22,132 nt of DNA from Candidatus Bipolaricaulota bacterium (GTDB taxonomy: Bacteria > Bipolaricaulota > Bipolaricaulia > M55B111): the NCBI GenBank assembly GCA_018334595.1, contig JAGXLQ010000004.1:1-22132 (forward strand). The letters are read 5' to 3'. This document shows positions 15,375 to 22,132 of this stretch, piece after piece (within the stretch, counting starts at the first letter, position 1; every line of letters starts with the position of its first letter). Both the position numbers and the translations under genes were made by a program. Below the pieces are notes generated by a model that saw only the letters and a list, made by a program, of their open reading frames with translations, was not told the DNA's origin and did no database searches.

Positions 15375-15559
15375 CGTTTACTTCCCCAGGTCCTGTCAAC
15401 GTAAAGCACGCCAAATACAATTACCGTGAGGGTTAAGACTGACCAGAACAGGTAGCTGCCCAGGAAGCTTCCGACGTCCTTCAGAGCGTAAAAGGGGACG
15501 AAGAAGTCCAGCGCCGCGATAACAAGGCCGACGAGTAGGTAAGAGAACTTGTTGAGCAA
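15371..15559 (-). CDS. Small two-helix membrane protein, probable symporter partner (YhdT-like)
   Basis: This 62-residue protein has two membrane segments, FSYLLVGLVIAALDFFVPF and LFWSVLTLTVIVFGVLYV, and ends in a short basic tail (RTWGSKR). Its stop overlaps the symporter start in an ATGA, so the pair is translationally coupled. The arrangement resembles YhdT (DUF997) before PanF, where a tiny membrane protein precedes an SSS transporter; sequence similarity to it is not proven. The start chosen is TTG at 15559, because GAAGGTG lies 8 bases upstream and a promoter (15593-15620) falls between it and an upstream in-frame ATG at 15640. That ATG has no ribosome site and would add 27 codons of AT-rich, non-hydrophobic sequence. 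The function is inferred from context only. Confidence 0.7.
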   Translation of the reverse strand: MLNKFSYLLVGLVIAALDFFVPFYALKDVGSFLGSYLFWSVLTLTVIVFGVLYVDRTWGSKR

Positions 15560-15592
15560 GAATATCACACCTTCGGTTTTGTGGTTCCGGAA

Positions 15593-15620
15593 ATTATACA
15601 TAAGATTGCTGTATTTTGAA
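15593..15620 (-). promoter_or_regulatory. Promoter candidate of the small membrane protein-symporter operon
   Basis: On the minus strand, TTCAAA (15620-15615), a 16-base spacer and a perfect TATAAT (15598-15593) predict a start near 15586. That leaves a leader of about 27 bases with GAAGGTG before the TTG at 15559, and supports that start over the ATG at 15640. Confidence 0.5.
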
Positions 15621-15768
15621 AGTATCTCAGGTATAATCATCTGAACAGAGTTGTCTCGACCCTCTCATTATCCGAGAAAGAGGTTGGAGATAGACGAGGA
15701 ATACGATAGTTCTGCAAATTGACAGGTACGGATTGCGAATTGATTGATAAACGTTTTTAGTTTTCCTA

Positions 15769-15815
15769 TTGAACGTGGATAACTTTTTGTTATAATAAAG
15801 TCAATTATTTATAAT
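15769..15815 (+). promoter_or_regulatory. Tandem promoters of iclR with an inverted repeat over the second -10 box
   Basis: The first promoter is TTGAAC (15769-15774), 16 bases, TATAAT (15791-15796). A second is TTGTTA (15787-15792), 17 bases, TATAAT (15810-15815), whose predicted start near 15822-15824 coincides with the iclR ATG. TTATT-TAT-AATAA (15805-15817) is an inverted repeat across the second -10 box and could be an IclR operator. Confidence 0.55.
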
Positions 15816-15823
15816 AAAATATT

Positions 15824-16573
15824 ATGAAATATGTCAATAAGTCTTTAGAAAGAGCAATATCGCTTATCAACCTCTTTGATAATCGTTCGGTCAAGATGAC
15901 GGCTACAGAAATCGCAGAGGAGCTTGGCTCGAGTCCCGGTTCTCTCTATCCAATTATCCATACTCTAATTAGGCATGGCTACCTTCACAAGGACGGCAAC
16001 AAGAAGTACAGTCTTGGCCTTAGTTTCCTGGAGAAAGGACATCTAATCTTAGAGACCAAAGAACTAAGGTTGGTTGTGAGACCCCACCTGGAAAAACTTG
16101 CCGAGGAATTCAACTCTAACGCCCACCTGGCTGTTCTGAGGGATGACGAGGTACTTTATCTGGACAGGGCTACGGGGTCCTCTCACGTATCAATTCAAAA
16201 CATAGTGGGTTCAAGATCTCCTGCTTACGGGACTGCACTCGGTAAGGTCCTTCTTGCTAGCCTGACTCAGGAAGAGCTGGAGGACTACTTCGCAGAGAAC
16301 GAACTATTCCCGTTGACGGACAACACCATAACTGACAGGGATATATTGGTTGACCACCTGGAGGAGGTCAGGAGGGACGGTTTTGCCCTCGACGAAGAAG
16401 AGTACCTTGATGGGGCTATCTGTGTTGCGACTCCAATACAGGACTTCAACGACGACCTCCTCGCCGCAATAAGCGTAGCCACTCATGACTTAACTGGATT
16501 CGACAATCTCAAGGACCGGCTCGTGTCCAGCCTGAAGAAGAAGAGTTTGACGATTACCGAAGAACTCGGTTAA
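15824..16573 (+). CDS. IclR-family transcriptional regulator
   Basis: This 249-residue protein has the usual IclR length and two domains. An N-terminal winged helix-turn-helix covers about residues 26-60 (TATEIAEELGSSPGSLYPII; HTLIRHGYL). A C-terminal IclR effector-binding domain follows, with typical blocks (HLAVLRDDEVLYLDR; GSRSPAYGTALGKVLLAS; GFALDEEEYLDGAICVATPI). IclR proteins respond to small catabolic intermediates. No ribosome site precedes the ATG, and a TATAAT ends only 8 bases before it, so translation may start on a leaderless mRNA. The divergent symporter operon is the likely target, perhaps also the molybdenum-hydroxylase operon. The start matches family homology. The region after the stop holds several GC-rich hairpins. 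Confidence 0.94.
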   Translation: MKYVNKSLERAISLINLFDNRSVKMTATEIAEELGSSPGSLYPIIHTLIRHGYLHKDGNKKYSLGLSFLEKGHLILETKELRLVVRPHLEKLAEEFNSNAHLAVLRDDEVLYLDRATGSSHVSIQNIVGSRSPAYGTALGKVLLASLTQEELEDYFAENELFPLTDNTITDRDILVDHLEEVRRDGFALDEEEYLDGAICVATPIQDFNDDLLAAISVATHDLTGFDNLKDRLVSSLKKKSLTITEELG

Positions 16574-16660
16574 GGCCGGCGGGACGCCGGGCATATACGG
16601 GGTTGGGATATTGGTCGCGACTCTCTCTTGGTCGTGATCCTGCCTCCCGTAACCGGCGGG
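16574..16660. repeat. Cluster of GC-rich inverted repeats after iclR
   Basis: CCGGCG-GGA-CGCCGG (16576-16590) is a perfect 6-bp hairpin just past the iclR stop, probably a terminator although no T-run follows. GGTCGCGAC (16613-16621) pairs with GTCGTGATC (16631-16639) over 9 bp with two G-T pairs and a 9-base loop. AACCG/CGGTT encloses GCGGGG near 16651-16666. The first and third share CCGGCGGG. Confidence 0.45.
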
Positions 16661-16750
16661 GCGGTTCACTCTCCTATCTAGAAATTTTCTCCGTTATCGT
16701 TATAATCAAGGTTAGGACTATTATCTCCCGATTTGGAAGTTGATCCTTAT

Positions 16751-17536
16751 ATGTCTCACTTAACAGCCAAAAACCATAGCAAGTTCCGCGTTCCAGTCTT
16801 TGCCGTTCTCGGTGCCGTACTCGTTGTCGGTTTAACTCTCGTTGGGTGGTTTGCCCGCCCTCAACCCGTTATGGAAGAAGCGGAGGTCGCCCTTGGAGGG
16901 AGTGATTCCGTGGAGGTAGCCCGGTTCGAGGTGAGCGGCACCTCCGGTTATCACTTTGTCCCGGACGGACGGTCGGGGGTCGGCCTCATGTTTTATCCCG
17001 GAGCCAGGGTACCGGCGCGGGCCTATGCGCCTGACATGCTCGATATCGCAGAGAAAGGACACGAAGTCTACCTTATAGAGATGCCACTTAACTTCGCCTT
17101 TCTCGGTTGGAGGAAGGCGGACGACATCATCGCGAATGTTTCTGAGGTTGACTGTTGGGCAGTGGGTGGTCACTCGCTTGGAGGCGCCATGGCCTCCAGG
17201 TACGTAGCGAAAACGGACAATGACGTCTCGGGCCTTGTCGTGTGGGGGTCTTATCCCGAAACGGATCTGTCCTTTGAGGAGAAAGGACTTGAAATACTTA
17301 GTATCATCGCCACCAATGACGAGATTATCAGCGAGGAAAATACCGAGCGTTCCAAGGAACAATTCCCCGAGGAGAGGACGAAGTTCGCCTATATAGACGG
17401 TGGAAACCACAGTCAATTTGGCTGGTATGGGTTCCAGTCAGGCGATGGTGCGGCAACCATATCCCGCCAAGAACAGGTAGATATCATCGTGGGGGAGACG
17501 TCCGATTTCCTGTCTTCCCTCTGTTCTTCGGACTAG
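16751..17536 (+). CDS. Membrane-anchored alpha/beta hydrolase
   Basis: This 261-residue protein begins with a basic stretch and one membrane helix (VPVFAVLGAVLVVGLTLVGW), an uncleaved anchor or signal sequence, so the enzyme domain probably faces outward. The alpha/beta-hydrolase triad is complete: Ser142 in the nucleophile elbow GGHSLGG, Asp190 in IIATNDEII and His220 in DGGNHSQFGWYG. It resembles the Abhydrolase_5 group of uncharacterised serine hydrolases. The substrate is unknown, an ester or amide being most likely. ATG 16751 was chosen because GGAAG lies 11 bases upstream; a TTG at 16733 lacks a ribosome site. A TATAAT at 16701-16706 may be its -10 box. It runs convergent to the molybdenum-hydroxylase operon, with only 30 bases between stops. 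Confidence 0.88.
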   Translation: MSHLTAKNHSKFRVPVFAVLGAVLVVGLTLVGWFARPQPVMEEAEVALGGSDSVEVARFEVSGTSGYHFVPDGRSGVGLMFYPGARVPARAYAPDMLDIAEKGHEVYLIEMPLNFAFLGWRKADDIIANVSEVDCWAVGGHSLGGAMASRYVAKTDNDVSGLVVWGSYPETDLSFEEKGLEILSIIATNDEIISEENTERSKEQFPEERTKFAYIDGGNHSQFGWYGFQSGDGAATISRQEQVDIIVGETSDFLSSLCSSD

Positions 17537-17566
17537 GAAGTTTGTGAGTCTCAGAGGGGGTCTTGA

Positions 17567-19894
17567 TTACTTGCCTTCGTTTAGCTTCTTCCAGACCTTC
17601 TCCGGCGTGAAGGGTGACTCCGTTAAGACGATCCCCGTAGCGTCCCTTACCGCGTTCGATATAGCGGGTATTGCTCCATCTATCCCTATCTCGCCGACGC
17701 TCTTCGCCCCGTGGGGGCCTGTCGGCTCGTCCGACTCGACGAGAATAACCTCTATTTCGGGAATGTCCTCCGTGTTAGGTATCTTGTAGTCGAAGAAGGA
17801 AGGGTTTGTCATCTCGCCTGTGTCGCTAAACTCCATTTCCTCCGTTAACGCGTAACCAATGCCGTTAACGATTGCACCTTCCATTTGACCTTCGGCTAGG
17901 TTGGGATTTATCGCCGTCCCGCAATCTACGGCGGCGACGTACTTCAATATCTCGATTTCGCCCGTCCGTTTATCCACCTCGAGGTCGACGAAGTGGGCTG
18001 CGAACGGAGGCGGGGATTCGGCGGGGACCTCGGAGGCCGTTGCTTCGATCTGTTTCTGGTCCAGCTCAATTTCCCCCGAAGTCGTCTTAATTGCCATCTC
18101 CGAGAGGTCAACAGAACCGGCTGGCGTAAGTAGCTTCCCTTTAGCGATATCCAGGTCTTTGGGACCGAGGTCGTAGTAATTGGCGGCTAGTTCCAGAATT
18201 TGTTCCTTGACGTCTTCCGCGACCTTCTTTACGGCATTGCCGGAGACGTACGTGGTGCTGGAGGCGTAGGCGCCGGAGTCAAAGGGGGTGAAGTCCGTGT
18301 CGGAAGAGTATACGACTACCTGATCAAGGTCCACCCCGAGCGTCTCCGCAGCAATTTGTGCGAGGACCGTGTCGCTACCAGTGCCGAGGTCCGTAGCCCC
18401 CACGAACAGGTTAAAGGAGCCGTCCTCGTTTAACTTCAATCTTGCGGCAGCCAGGTCCACCAGGGGTATGCCTGAACCCTGCATGTTTATTGAGATACCG
18501 AAACCCCTTGCCTTGTCCTCGGTTTTGTAATTCCGTTTAATTGCATCTCTTTCTTCCCATCGTATCTTCTCCGCCCCCAGGTCGATACACTTATCGAGCT
18601 TGCAGCTATGAATGTATTGGACCGTACCTTCCTTGCCCTCCCCCAGTTTCTCAAATATTGGCGAGGTCTCTTCTTCCTGGATGTGATTTAACTTTCTTAC
18701 CTCTATCGGGTCCTTACCCACCGCTTCTGCTAGCTGGTCCATTGCGACCTCAAGCGCGAAATAGCCTTGTGGTGCCCCATAGCCCCTGTAGGCTCCGGGG
18801 ACCGGCATGTTAGTGTAGACGGCGTCTCCATAGAAGTGGACGCTGGGTGCCTCGTTGTAGAGGGGGAGGGTCTTGCTCCCGACGTTGGACAGGACGGTTA
18901 GACTATGGGTTCCGTACCCTCCTGTGTTGCTGAGTGCTTCCATGGTTATTCCCGTTAACCTGCCCTCTTTGTCCGCACCGAGCCTTACTTCGACCTCCAT
19001 AGGGTGTCTCGTCCTGGAGGAGACGAACTCTTCCTCTCGGGTGTACCTCATTTTGACCTTTTTCCCCGTACGGAGGGCAAACAACGAGACGAGATCCTCG
19101 AGCAGTATCTCCTGCTTCACGCCAAAGGCTCCTCCGACCCGGGGTTTAATCACCCGTATTTTCTTTATCGGTACCCCGACAACTTGAGAAACGATTCTTC
19201 TTACGTGGAAGGGGACCTGGGTGCTCGTACGTATTATCAACCGGTCATATTCGTCCAGGTGAGCTGTGGCGACGTGTGGCTCTATTGGAGTGTGCTGGGC
19301 GAACTGGGTCTTACACTTTTGCGTGACGACTACTTCCGCCTCGTCCAGAGCCCTCTTCGGGTCGCCGACTTCTATGTCCACGTGAGCGGCGATATTCCTG
19401 TCTGAGTCGTATATACCGCTTGCGTCTTCCTCCGGGTGTATCTGTACGTTGGATTCGCGGGACCGAGCGGGGTCCAGGATCGGCTCCAGTTCATTGTACT
19501 CAACTTCTATCGCCTCCAACCCCTCCTGCACGGCTTGCCATGACGTGCCTGCCACGGCAGCGACCCTGTCTCCGACAAACCGCACCCTATTATCGAAGAT
19601 GTAGGCATCGTAAGGTGAAGGCTCGGGATAGCCCTGCCCTGCGGTTGTGTGGGGAACCCGGGGGACGTTGCCGTAGTGGAGTATTGACTCCACCCCGGGT
19701 AACTTCTCCGCTCTGCTGGTATCGATATCTACTATCTCAGCGTGAGCCAGCGGGCTCGTCAGGATACCGGCCACCAGCTCTGGAGAATTTTCGATGTCAT
19801 CTAGGAAAACCCTGCGGCCCCTTGCCAGAGCTTCTCCGTCAACCTTGGGTAAGTTGTGGCTTACGACGTCAAATCTTTTCTCGTCTTCGCTCAT
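17567..19894 (-). CDS. Xanthine-oxidase-family molybdenum hydroxylase, molybdopterin-binding large subunit
   Basis: This 775-residue subunit has the usual length of CoxL/XdhA-type proteins and holds the molybdopterin-cytosine-dinucleotide active site. Visible motifs are GGAFGVKQ (residues 254-261), AYRGYG (367-372) and the catalytic base Glu735 in GAKSVGEIG. The enzyme hydroxylates its substrate at carbon with water and passes electrons to the 2Fe-2S subunit and then FAD. Set against bovine xanthine dehydrogenase from memory, the xanthine-binding Glu802 position is Gln261, and no Arg is evident near the Arg880 position. The substrate may therefore not be xanthine. GAGGGGGG lies 5 bases before the ATG and inside the 2Fe-2S gene, which it overlaps by 26 bases. 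It is the last gene of the operon. Confidence 0.93.
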   Translation of the reverse strand: MSEDEKRFDVVSHNLPKVDGEALARGRRVFLDDIENSPELVAGILTSPLAHAEIVDIDTSRAEKLPGVESILHYGNVPRVPHTTAGQGYPEPSPYDAYIFDNRVRFVGDRVAAVAGTSWQAVQEGLEAIEVEYNELEPILDPARSRESNVQIHPEEDASGIYDSDRNIAAHVDIEVGDPKRALDEAEVVVTQKCKTQFAQHTPIEPHVATAHLDEYDRLIIRTSTQVPFHVRRIVSQVVGVPIKKIRVIKPRVGGAFGVKQEILLEDLVSLFALRTGKKVKMRYTREEEFVSSRTRHPMEVEVRLGADKEGRLTGITMEALSNTGGYGTHSLTVLSNVGSKTLPLYNEAPSVHFYGDAVYTNMPVPGAYRGYGAPQGYFALEVAMDQLAEAVGKDPIEVRKLNHIQEEETSPIFEKLGEGKEGTVQYIHSCKLDKCIDLGAEKIRWEERDAIKRNYKTEDKARGFGISINMQGSGIPLVDLAAARLKLNEDGSFNLFVGATDLGTGSDTVLAQIAAETLGVDLDQVVVYSSDTDFTPFDSGAYASSTTYVSGNAVKKVAEDVKEQILELAANYYDLGPKDLDIAKGKLLTPAGSVDLSEMAIKTTSGEIELDQKQIEATASEVPAESPPPFAAHFVDLEVDKRTGEIEILKYVAAVDCGTAINPNLAEGQMEGAIVNGIGYALTEEMEFSDTGEMTNPSFFDYKIPNTEDIPEIEVILVESDEPTGPHGAKSVGEIGIDGAIPAISNAVRDATGIVLTESPFTPEKVWKKLNEGK

Positions 19895-20357
19895 TGTTAC
19901 CCCCCTCGAGGTCCCTGGCGACGTTCTTTATTGCCTCTATCTGCTTTATGTAACCGGTACACCTGCAGAGGTTACCGTCGAGTGCAGCTTTAATTTCCCC
20001 TTCGGTTGGATTTGGATTGTGGGTTAAAAGCGAATAGGAGCTAATTAGGACCCCGGGGATACAGAATCCGCACTGTATTGCCCCTACATCCAAGAATTCC
20101 TGCCTGAGGCTGTCTGCGAGTTCGTCGTTTAGTCCCTCAAGAGTTGTTATCCGTTTCCCGTCTACCTGAGCAGCGTACAACGTGCAAGAGGTCATTGCTC
20201 TACCGTTTACCAGAACCATACAGGCCCCGCAATCCCCGGCTTTACAGCCCTCCTTTACGCTAGTGTATCCCTCTCTTCTCAGGAGGTCGAGGAGTATCTC
20301 GCCCGGTTTTACCTGGAACTCTTTGTCCTCATCGTTGATCTCAATTGTAATATTCAT
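19869..20357 (-). CDS. Molybdenum hydroxylase 2Fe-2S (small) subunit
   Basis: This 162-residue electron-transfer subunit has the usual length of CoxS/XdhC-type proteins. The plant-ferredoxin-like cluster is bound by Cys38, Cys43, Cys46 and Cys58 (GCKAGDCGAC and TSC). The second cluster is bound by Cys96, Cys99, Cys131 and Cys133 (CGFCIPG and CRCTGY). It relays electrons from the molybdenum centre to FAD. The ATG is 4 bases after the FAD-subunit stop with no clear ribosome site, so it is probably translated by coupling. The 3' end overlaps the large-subunit gene by 26 bases, including that gene's ribosome site. The C-terminus (EGGNNERRREKI) is longer and more charged than the family core and seems shaped by the overlap. 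Confidence 0.96.
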   Translation of the reverse strand: MNITIEINDEDKEFQVKPGEILLDLLRREGYTSVKEGCKAGDCGACMVLVNGRAMTSCTLYAAQVDGKRITTLEGLNDELADSLRQEFLDVGAIQCGFCIPGVLISSYSLLTHNPNPTEGEIKAALDGNLCRCTGYIKQIEAIKNVARDLEGGNNERRREKI

Positions 20358-20361
20358 GGTA

Positions 20362-21216
20362 TCAATTAAATTCCGACGTGATATCTCTTAACGCGTCCTC
20401 GGCCATCTTCCTCACCTGGGCCACCCTGTACTCCTTGCTCATCTTTCTGTCACTGGAAACCGCCGCCGTTTGAGATGCTAGCTCGGCGGTCTCGTAGATT
20501 AAATCCTCGTTCAGGGAACGCCCCTTCAGCGACTCTTCGACCTCCGTTAACCTCGTGGCAAATGAGGGCCTTGCCCCGACGGCCATTCTCGCCTTGACGA
20601 TCTCTCCGTCTCTTTCGGTAATCGTGCACCCAACGTTGAGGCTAGCGACGTCAAATTCCGACCTGGAGAACTTTTGAAAACTCCCCCTGGTGACTCCCTC
20701 GTCCGGAAGAGAAACTTCTATTCCAGTTACGATGGCATTACGCAGGGTCGGACGGAAATCATCGTCGTAAAGCCTGCTTAGCTCTCTTTTTTCGTGAGAC
20801 CTGTCGAAGTATAGTATTGTCGCGTCGAGAGCAAGCAGGATAGGAATGACGTCGGACCACGGAAATGGCCTAACTATTGAGCCCCCCAGAGTGCCGGCGT
20901 TCCTTATCGGATAGCTACCCACCTTTTCCAGGCCGTCCTGGAGGTACCCATCGGCAAAACCTTCCAGGTCAGGACATCCAACTACCTGTTGGATCTTCCT
21001 CGTGGCCCCAATCAACAGCCTACCGGCCTCCCTATCGACCTCCAGTTCGTCAAGCTCAAGGTCGTCCAAATCGATTAATTCCACGGGGCGATTTGAATCG
21101 GACAGGGCCAGTCCAGTGCCGCCGGCGAGAAAATAAGACCGGCTCTCTCGATTGTGCAACGAGAGAGCCTCGCCGAGAGAGCCGGGAATATGATACTTAG
21201 TTACGTTGCTTAGCAT
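20362..21216 (-). CDS. Molybdenum hydroxylase FAD-binding (medium) subunit
   Basis: This 284-residue subunit is typical of CoxM/XdhB-type flavoproteins. The FAD-diphosphate motifs are visible as AGGTGLAL (residues 31-38) and NAGTLGGS (106-113), followed by SDVIPILLAL. The C-terminal CO-dehydrogenase flavoprotein domain includes MAVGARPSFATRLTEVEE. It takes electrons from the 2Fe-2S subunit and passes them to an unidentified acceptor. The ATG at 21216 was preferred over the adjacent TTG at 21219; neither has a good ribosome site, which suggests coupling to the BMP gene that ends 12 bases upstream. The gene order BMP, FAD, 2Fe-2S, Mo on one strand points to a single operon. Confidence 0.94.
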   Translation of the reverse strand: MLSNVTKYHIPGSLGEALSLHNRESRSYFLAGGTGLALSDSNRPVELIDLDDLELDELEVDREAGRLLIGATRKIQQVVGCPDLEGFADGYLQDGLEKVGSYPIRNAGTLGGSIVRPFPWSDVIPILLALDATILYFDRSHEKRELSRLYDDDFRPTLRNAIVTGIEVSLPDEGVTRGSFQKFSRSEFDVASLNVGCTITERDGEIVKARMAVGARPSFATRLTEVEESLKGRSLNEDLIYETAELASQTAAVSSDRKMSKEYRVAQVRKMAEDALRDITSEFN

Positions 21217-21228
21217 CAAGAAATGAAG

Positions 21229-22132
21229 TTATTCGGACGGTTCGTCCGGCCACGGGCCTTTGATGTTTTCGTAAGCCCATTGAATCGTCCAGAGTTCGTT
21301 GTGTGACGCCCATTCGCCGTCCTGTAGCCTCTGTATTCCATTGCGGTCGTCCATCGGCCCGACAAAGGGGTCAAAGGTTACACGATCTGCCTTCATCTGT
21401 TCGCGACGCTCCATGATTAGGTCGTAAACGGAAATCTCGCCCAGAATCGGGTCGGTAACCGTTGTAGACTTGAGTTGGTCGACGGAATTTGGGTTTATCA
21501 TCATGTCCCGCTTGGCACCGAGTATGGCTGAATCCTCCTTCATGAGCCACCAGTAGTCGACGTTTTCCAGGTTTTTGTTCGTGTAAACTCCGTAGTAGAC
21601 CTTGTAGAGGATGTCGGCGTAGATTACTCCCCAGTCGGAGATCTGACCGCTTACTGCTGCATCCTCCGCAAACCTGTACATCGGGTTGTAGTGACTAAAG
21701 GAAAACGCCCCGTTTTCCTGAGCTGTCTGGAGGACCGTGGGAGTATCTTCGGTAAAGGCAAACCCGTCTACGTCGTCTTCGATAAGGGCTTCCGTTGCCT
21801 CCTTTGCCCCACTTGGATCGACCCATGCGTTCAACCAGCGGACGTGAATTGTAGCGTCCGGGTTGACCTCCTTTACGCCAATGGCAAAGGCGTTGATGTG
21901 CCTCTTCACCTCAGGCGTAGGGAATGCCCCTACGTAACCGAGCTTGTCGGTTTCGGTCAACGTACCCGCCATTAGACCACTGAGGTAGTATGTCTGATAA
22001 AGCCCGGAGAAATACGTACCGACGTTAGGGGCCCGCTTGTGCCCGGAACAGTGAAAGAAAACTGTGTCCGGATACTTTTCTGCCGCCTTGATAGTCGGGT
22101 CCATGTGGCCGTAGCTTGTTGTAAACACTACG
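21229..22132 (-). CDS. BMP-family ABC transporter substrate-binding protein, N-terminus cut by window edge
   Basis: The frame is open to the right edge; 300 residues of the C-terminal part are present. The sequence begins VVFTTSYGHMDPTIKAAEKYP, followed by NVGTYFSGLYQTYYLSGLMAG and GYVGAFPTPEV, which are hallmark blocks of BMP/PnrA-type (basic membrane protein) lipoproteins. Family members bind nucleosides or related compounds outside the cytoplasm and feed an ABC importer. About 80-100 N-terminal residues, including the expected lipoprotein signal, are outside the window. A GTG at 22128 is internal and is not the true start. It ends 12 bases before the FAD-subunit ATG, so uptake and oxidation of one substrate are probably co-expressed. 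No permease or ATPase genes are visible; they may lie beyond the edge. Confidence 0.92.
   Translation of the reverse strand, partial: VVFTTSYGHMDPTIKAAEKYPDTVFFHCSGHKRAPNVGTYFSGLYQTYYLSGLMAGTLTETDKLGYVGAFPTPEVKRHINAFAIGVKEVNPDATIHVRWLNAWVDPSGAKEATEALIEDDVDGFAFTEDTPTVLQTAQENGAFSFSHYNPMYRFAEDAAVSGQISDWGVIYADILYKVYYGVYTNKNLENVDYWWLMKEDSAILGAKRDMMINPNSVDQLKSTTVTDPILGEISVYDLIMERREQMKADRVTFDPFVGPMDDRNGIQRLQDGEWASHNELWTIQWAYENIKGPWPDEPSE

Noticed and set aside
1..22132. tRNA, rRNA, CRISPR, insertion sequences or prophage
   Set aside because: Gaps between genes were read on both strands. No cloverleaf, spaced direct-repeat array, transposase or terminal inverted repeats were found.

Overview
The window looks like chromosomal DNA from an uncultured or little-studied diderm bacterium, probably anaerobic and possibly salt-adapted. 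An outer-membrane beta-barrel gene remnant of the PorV/UPF0164 type and a secreted protease with a FlgD/T9SS-like C-terminal domain imply an outer membrane. Most proteins are rich in Asp and Glu, AGG is a favoured arginine codon, and there is a bacterial ferritin and a cysteine-bearing Crp/Fnr regulator. The phylum cannot be fixed from sequence reading alone; Bipolaricaulota/KB1-like or similar candidate lineages are only a guess. I see no rRNA, tRNA, CRISPR array, transposase or phage gene.

Layout: (1) 1-948, minus strand: a LacI-family repressor cut by the left edge, with a strong promoter and two tandem AACGTT operator-like sites at its start. (2) 1344-4710, plus strand: a secreted subtilisin-like protease followed by a broken PorV-like outer-membrane protein gene. 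(3) 4865-6655, plus: oligoendopeptidase F, ending at a strong bidirectional hairpin. (4) 6715-8009, minus: a Crp/Fnr-type regulator followed by ferritin. (5) 8010-8508: a 499-bp divergent region rich in inverted repeats. (6) 8509-13879, plus: gyrA, tyrS, a HIT-family hydrolase and a MalY/PatB C-S lyase, the first three closely spaced like an operon. (7) 13908-15559, minus: a sodium:solute symporter translationally coupled (ATGA overlap) to an upstream two-helix membrane protein. (8) 15824-17536, plus: an IclR regulator, apparently leaderless, and a membrane-anchored alpha/beta hydrolase. (9) 17567-22132, minus: an operon encoding a BMP-type ABC substrate-binding protein (cut by the right edge) and the FAD, 2Fe-2S and molybdopterin subunits of a xanthine-oxidase-family hydroxylase.

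Regions 7-9 read as a catabolic locus: two uptake routes (symporter and BMP-type ABC importer), a regulator of the IclR type that often senses catabolic intermediates, and a three-subunit molybdenum hydroxylase. A purine or other N-heterocycle is the natural guess because BMP-type proteins often bind nucleosides. The residues at the positions of the classic xanthine-binding Glu and Arg do not appear conserved, however, so the substrate is open.

The points most worth a second look are the deletion/frameshift in the PorV-like gene, the degenerate class I signatures of TyrRS, the mutually exclusive hairpins before patB, the probable leaderless iclR transcript, the structured gyrA-fnr intergenic region, and the unassigned molybdenum hydroxylase. 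None of these alone proves a new system.
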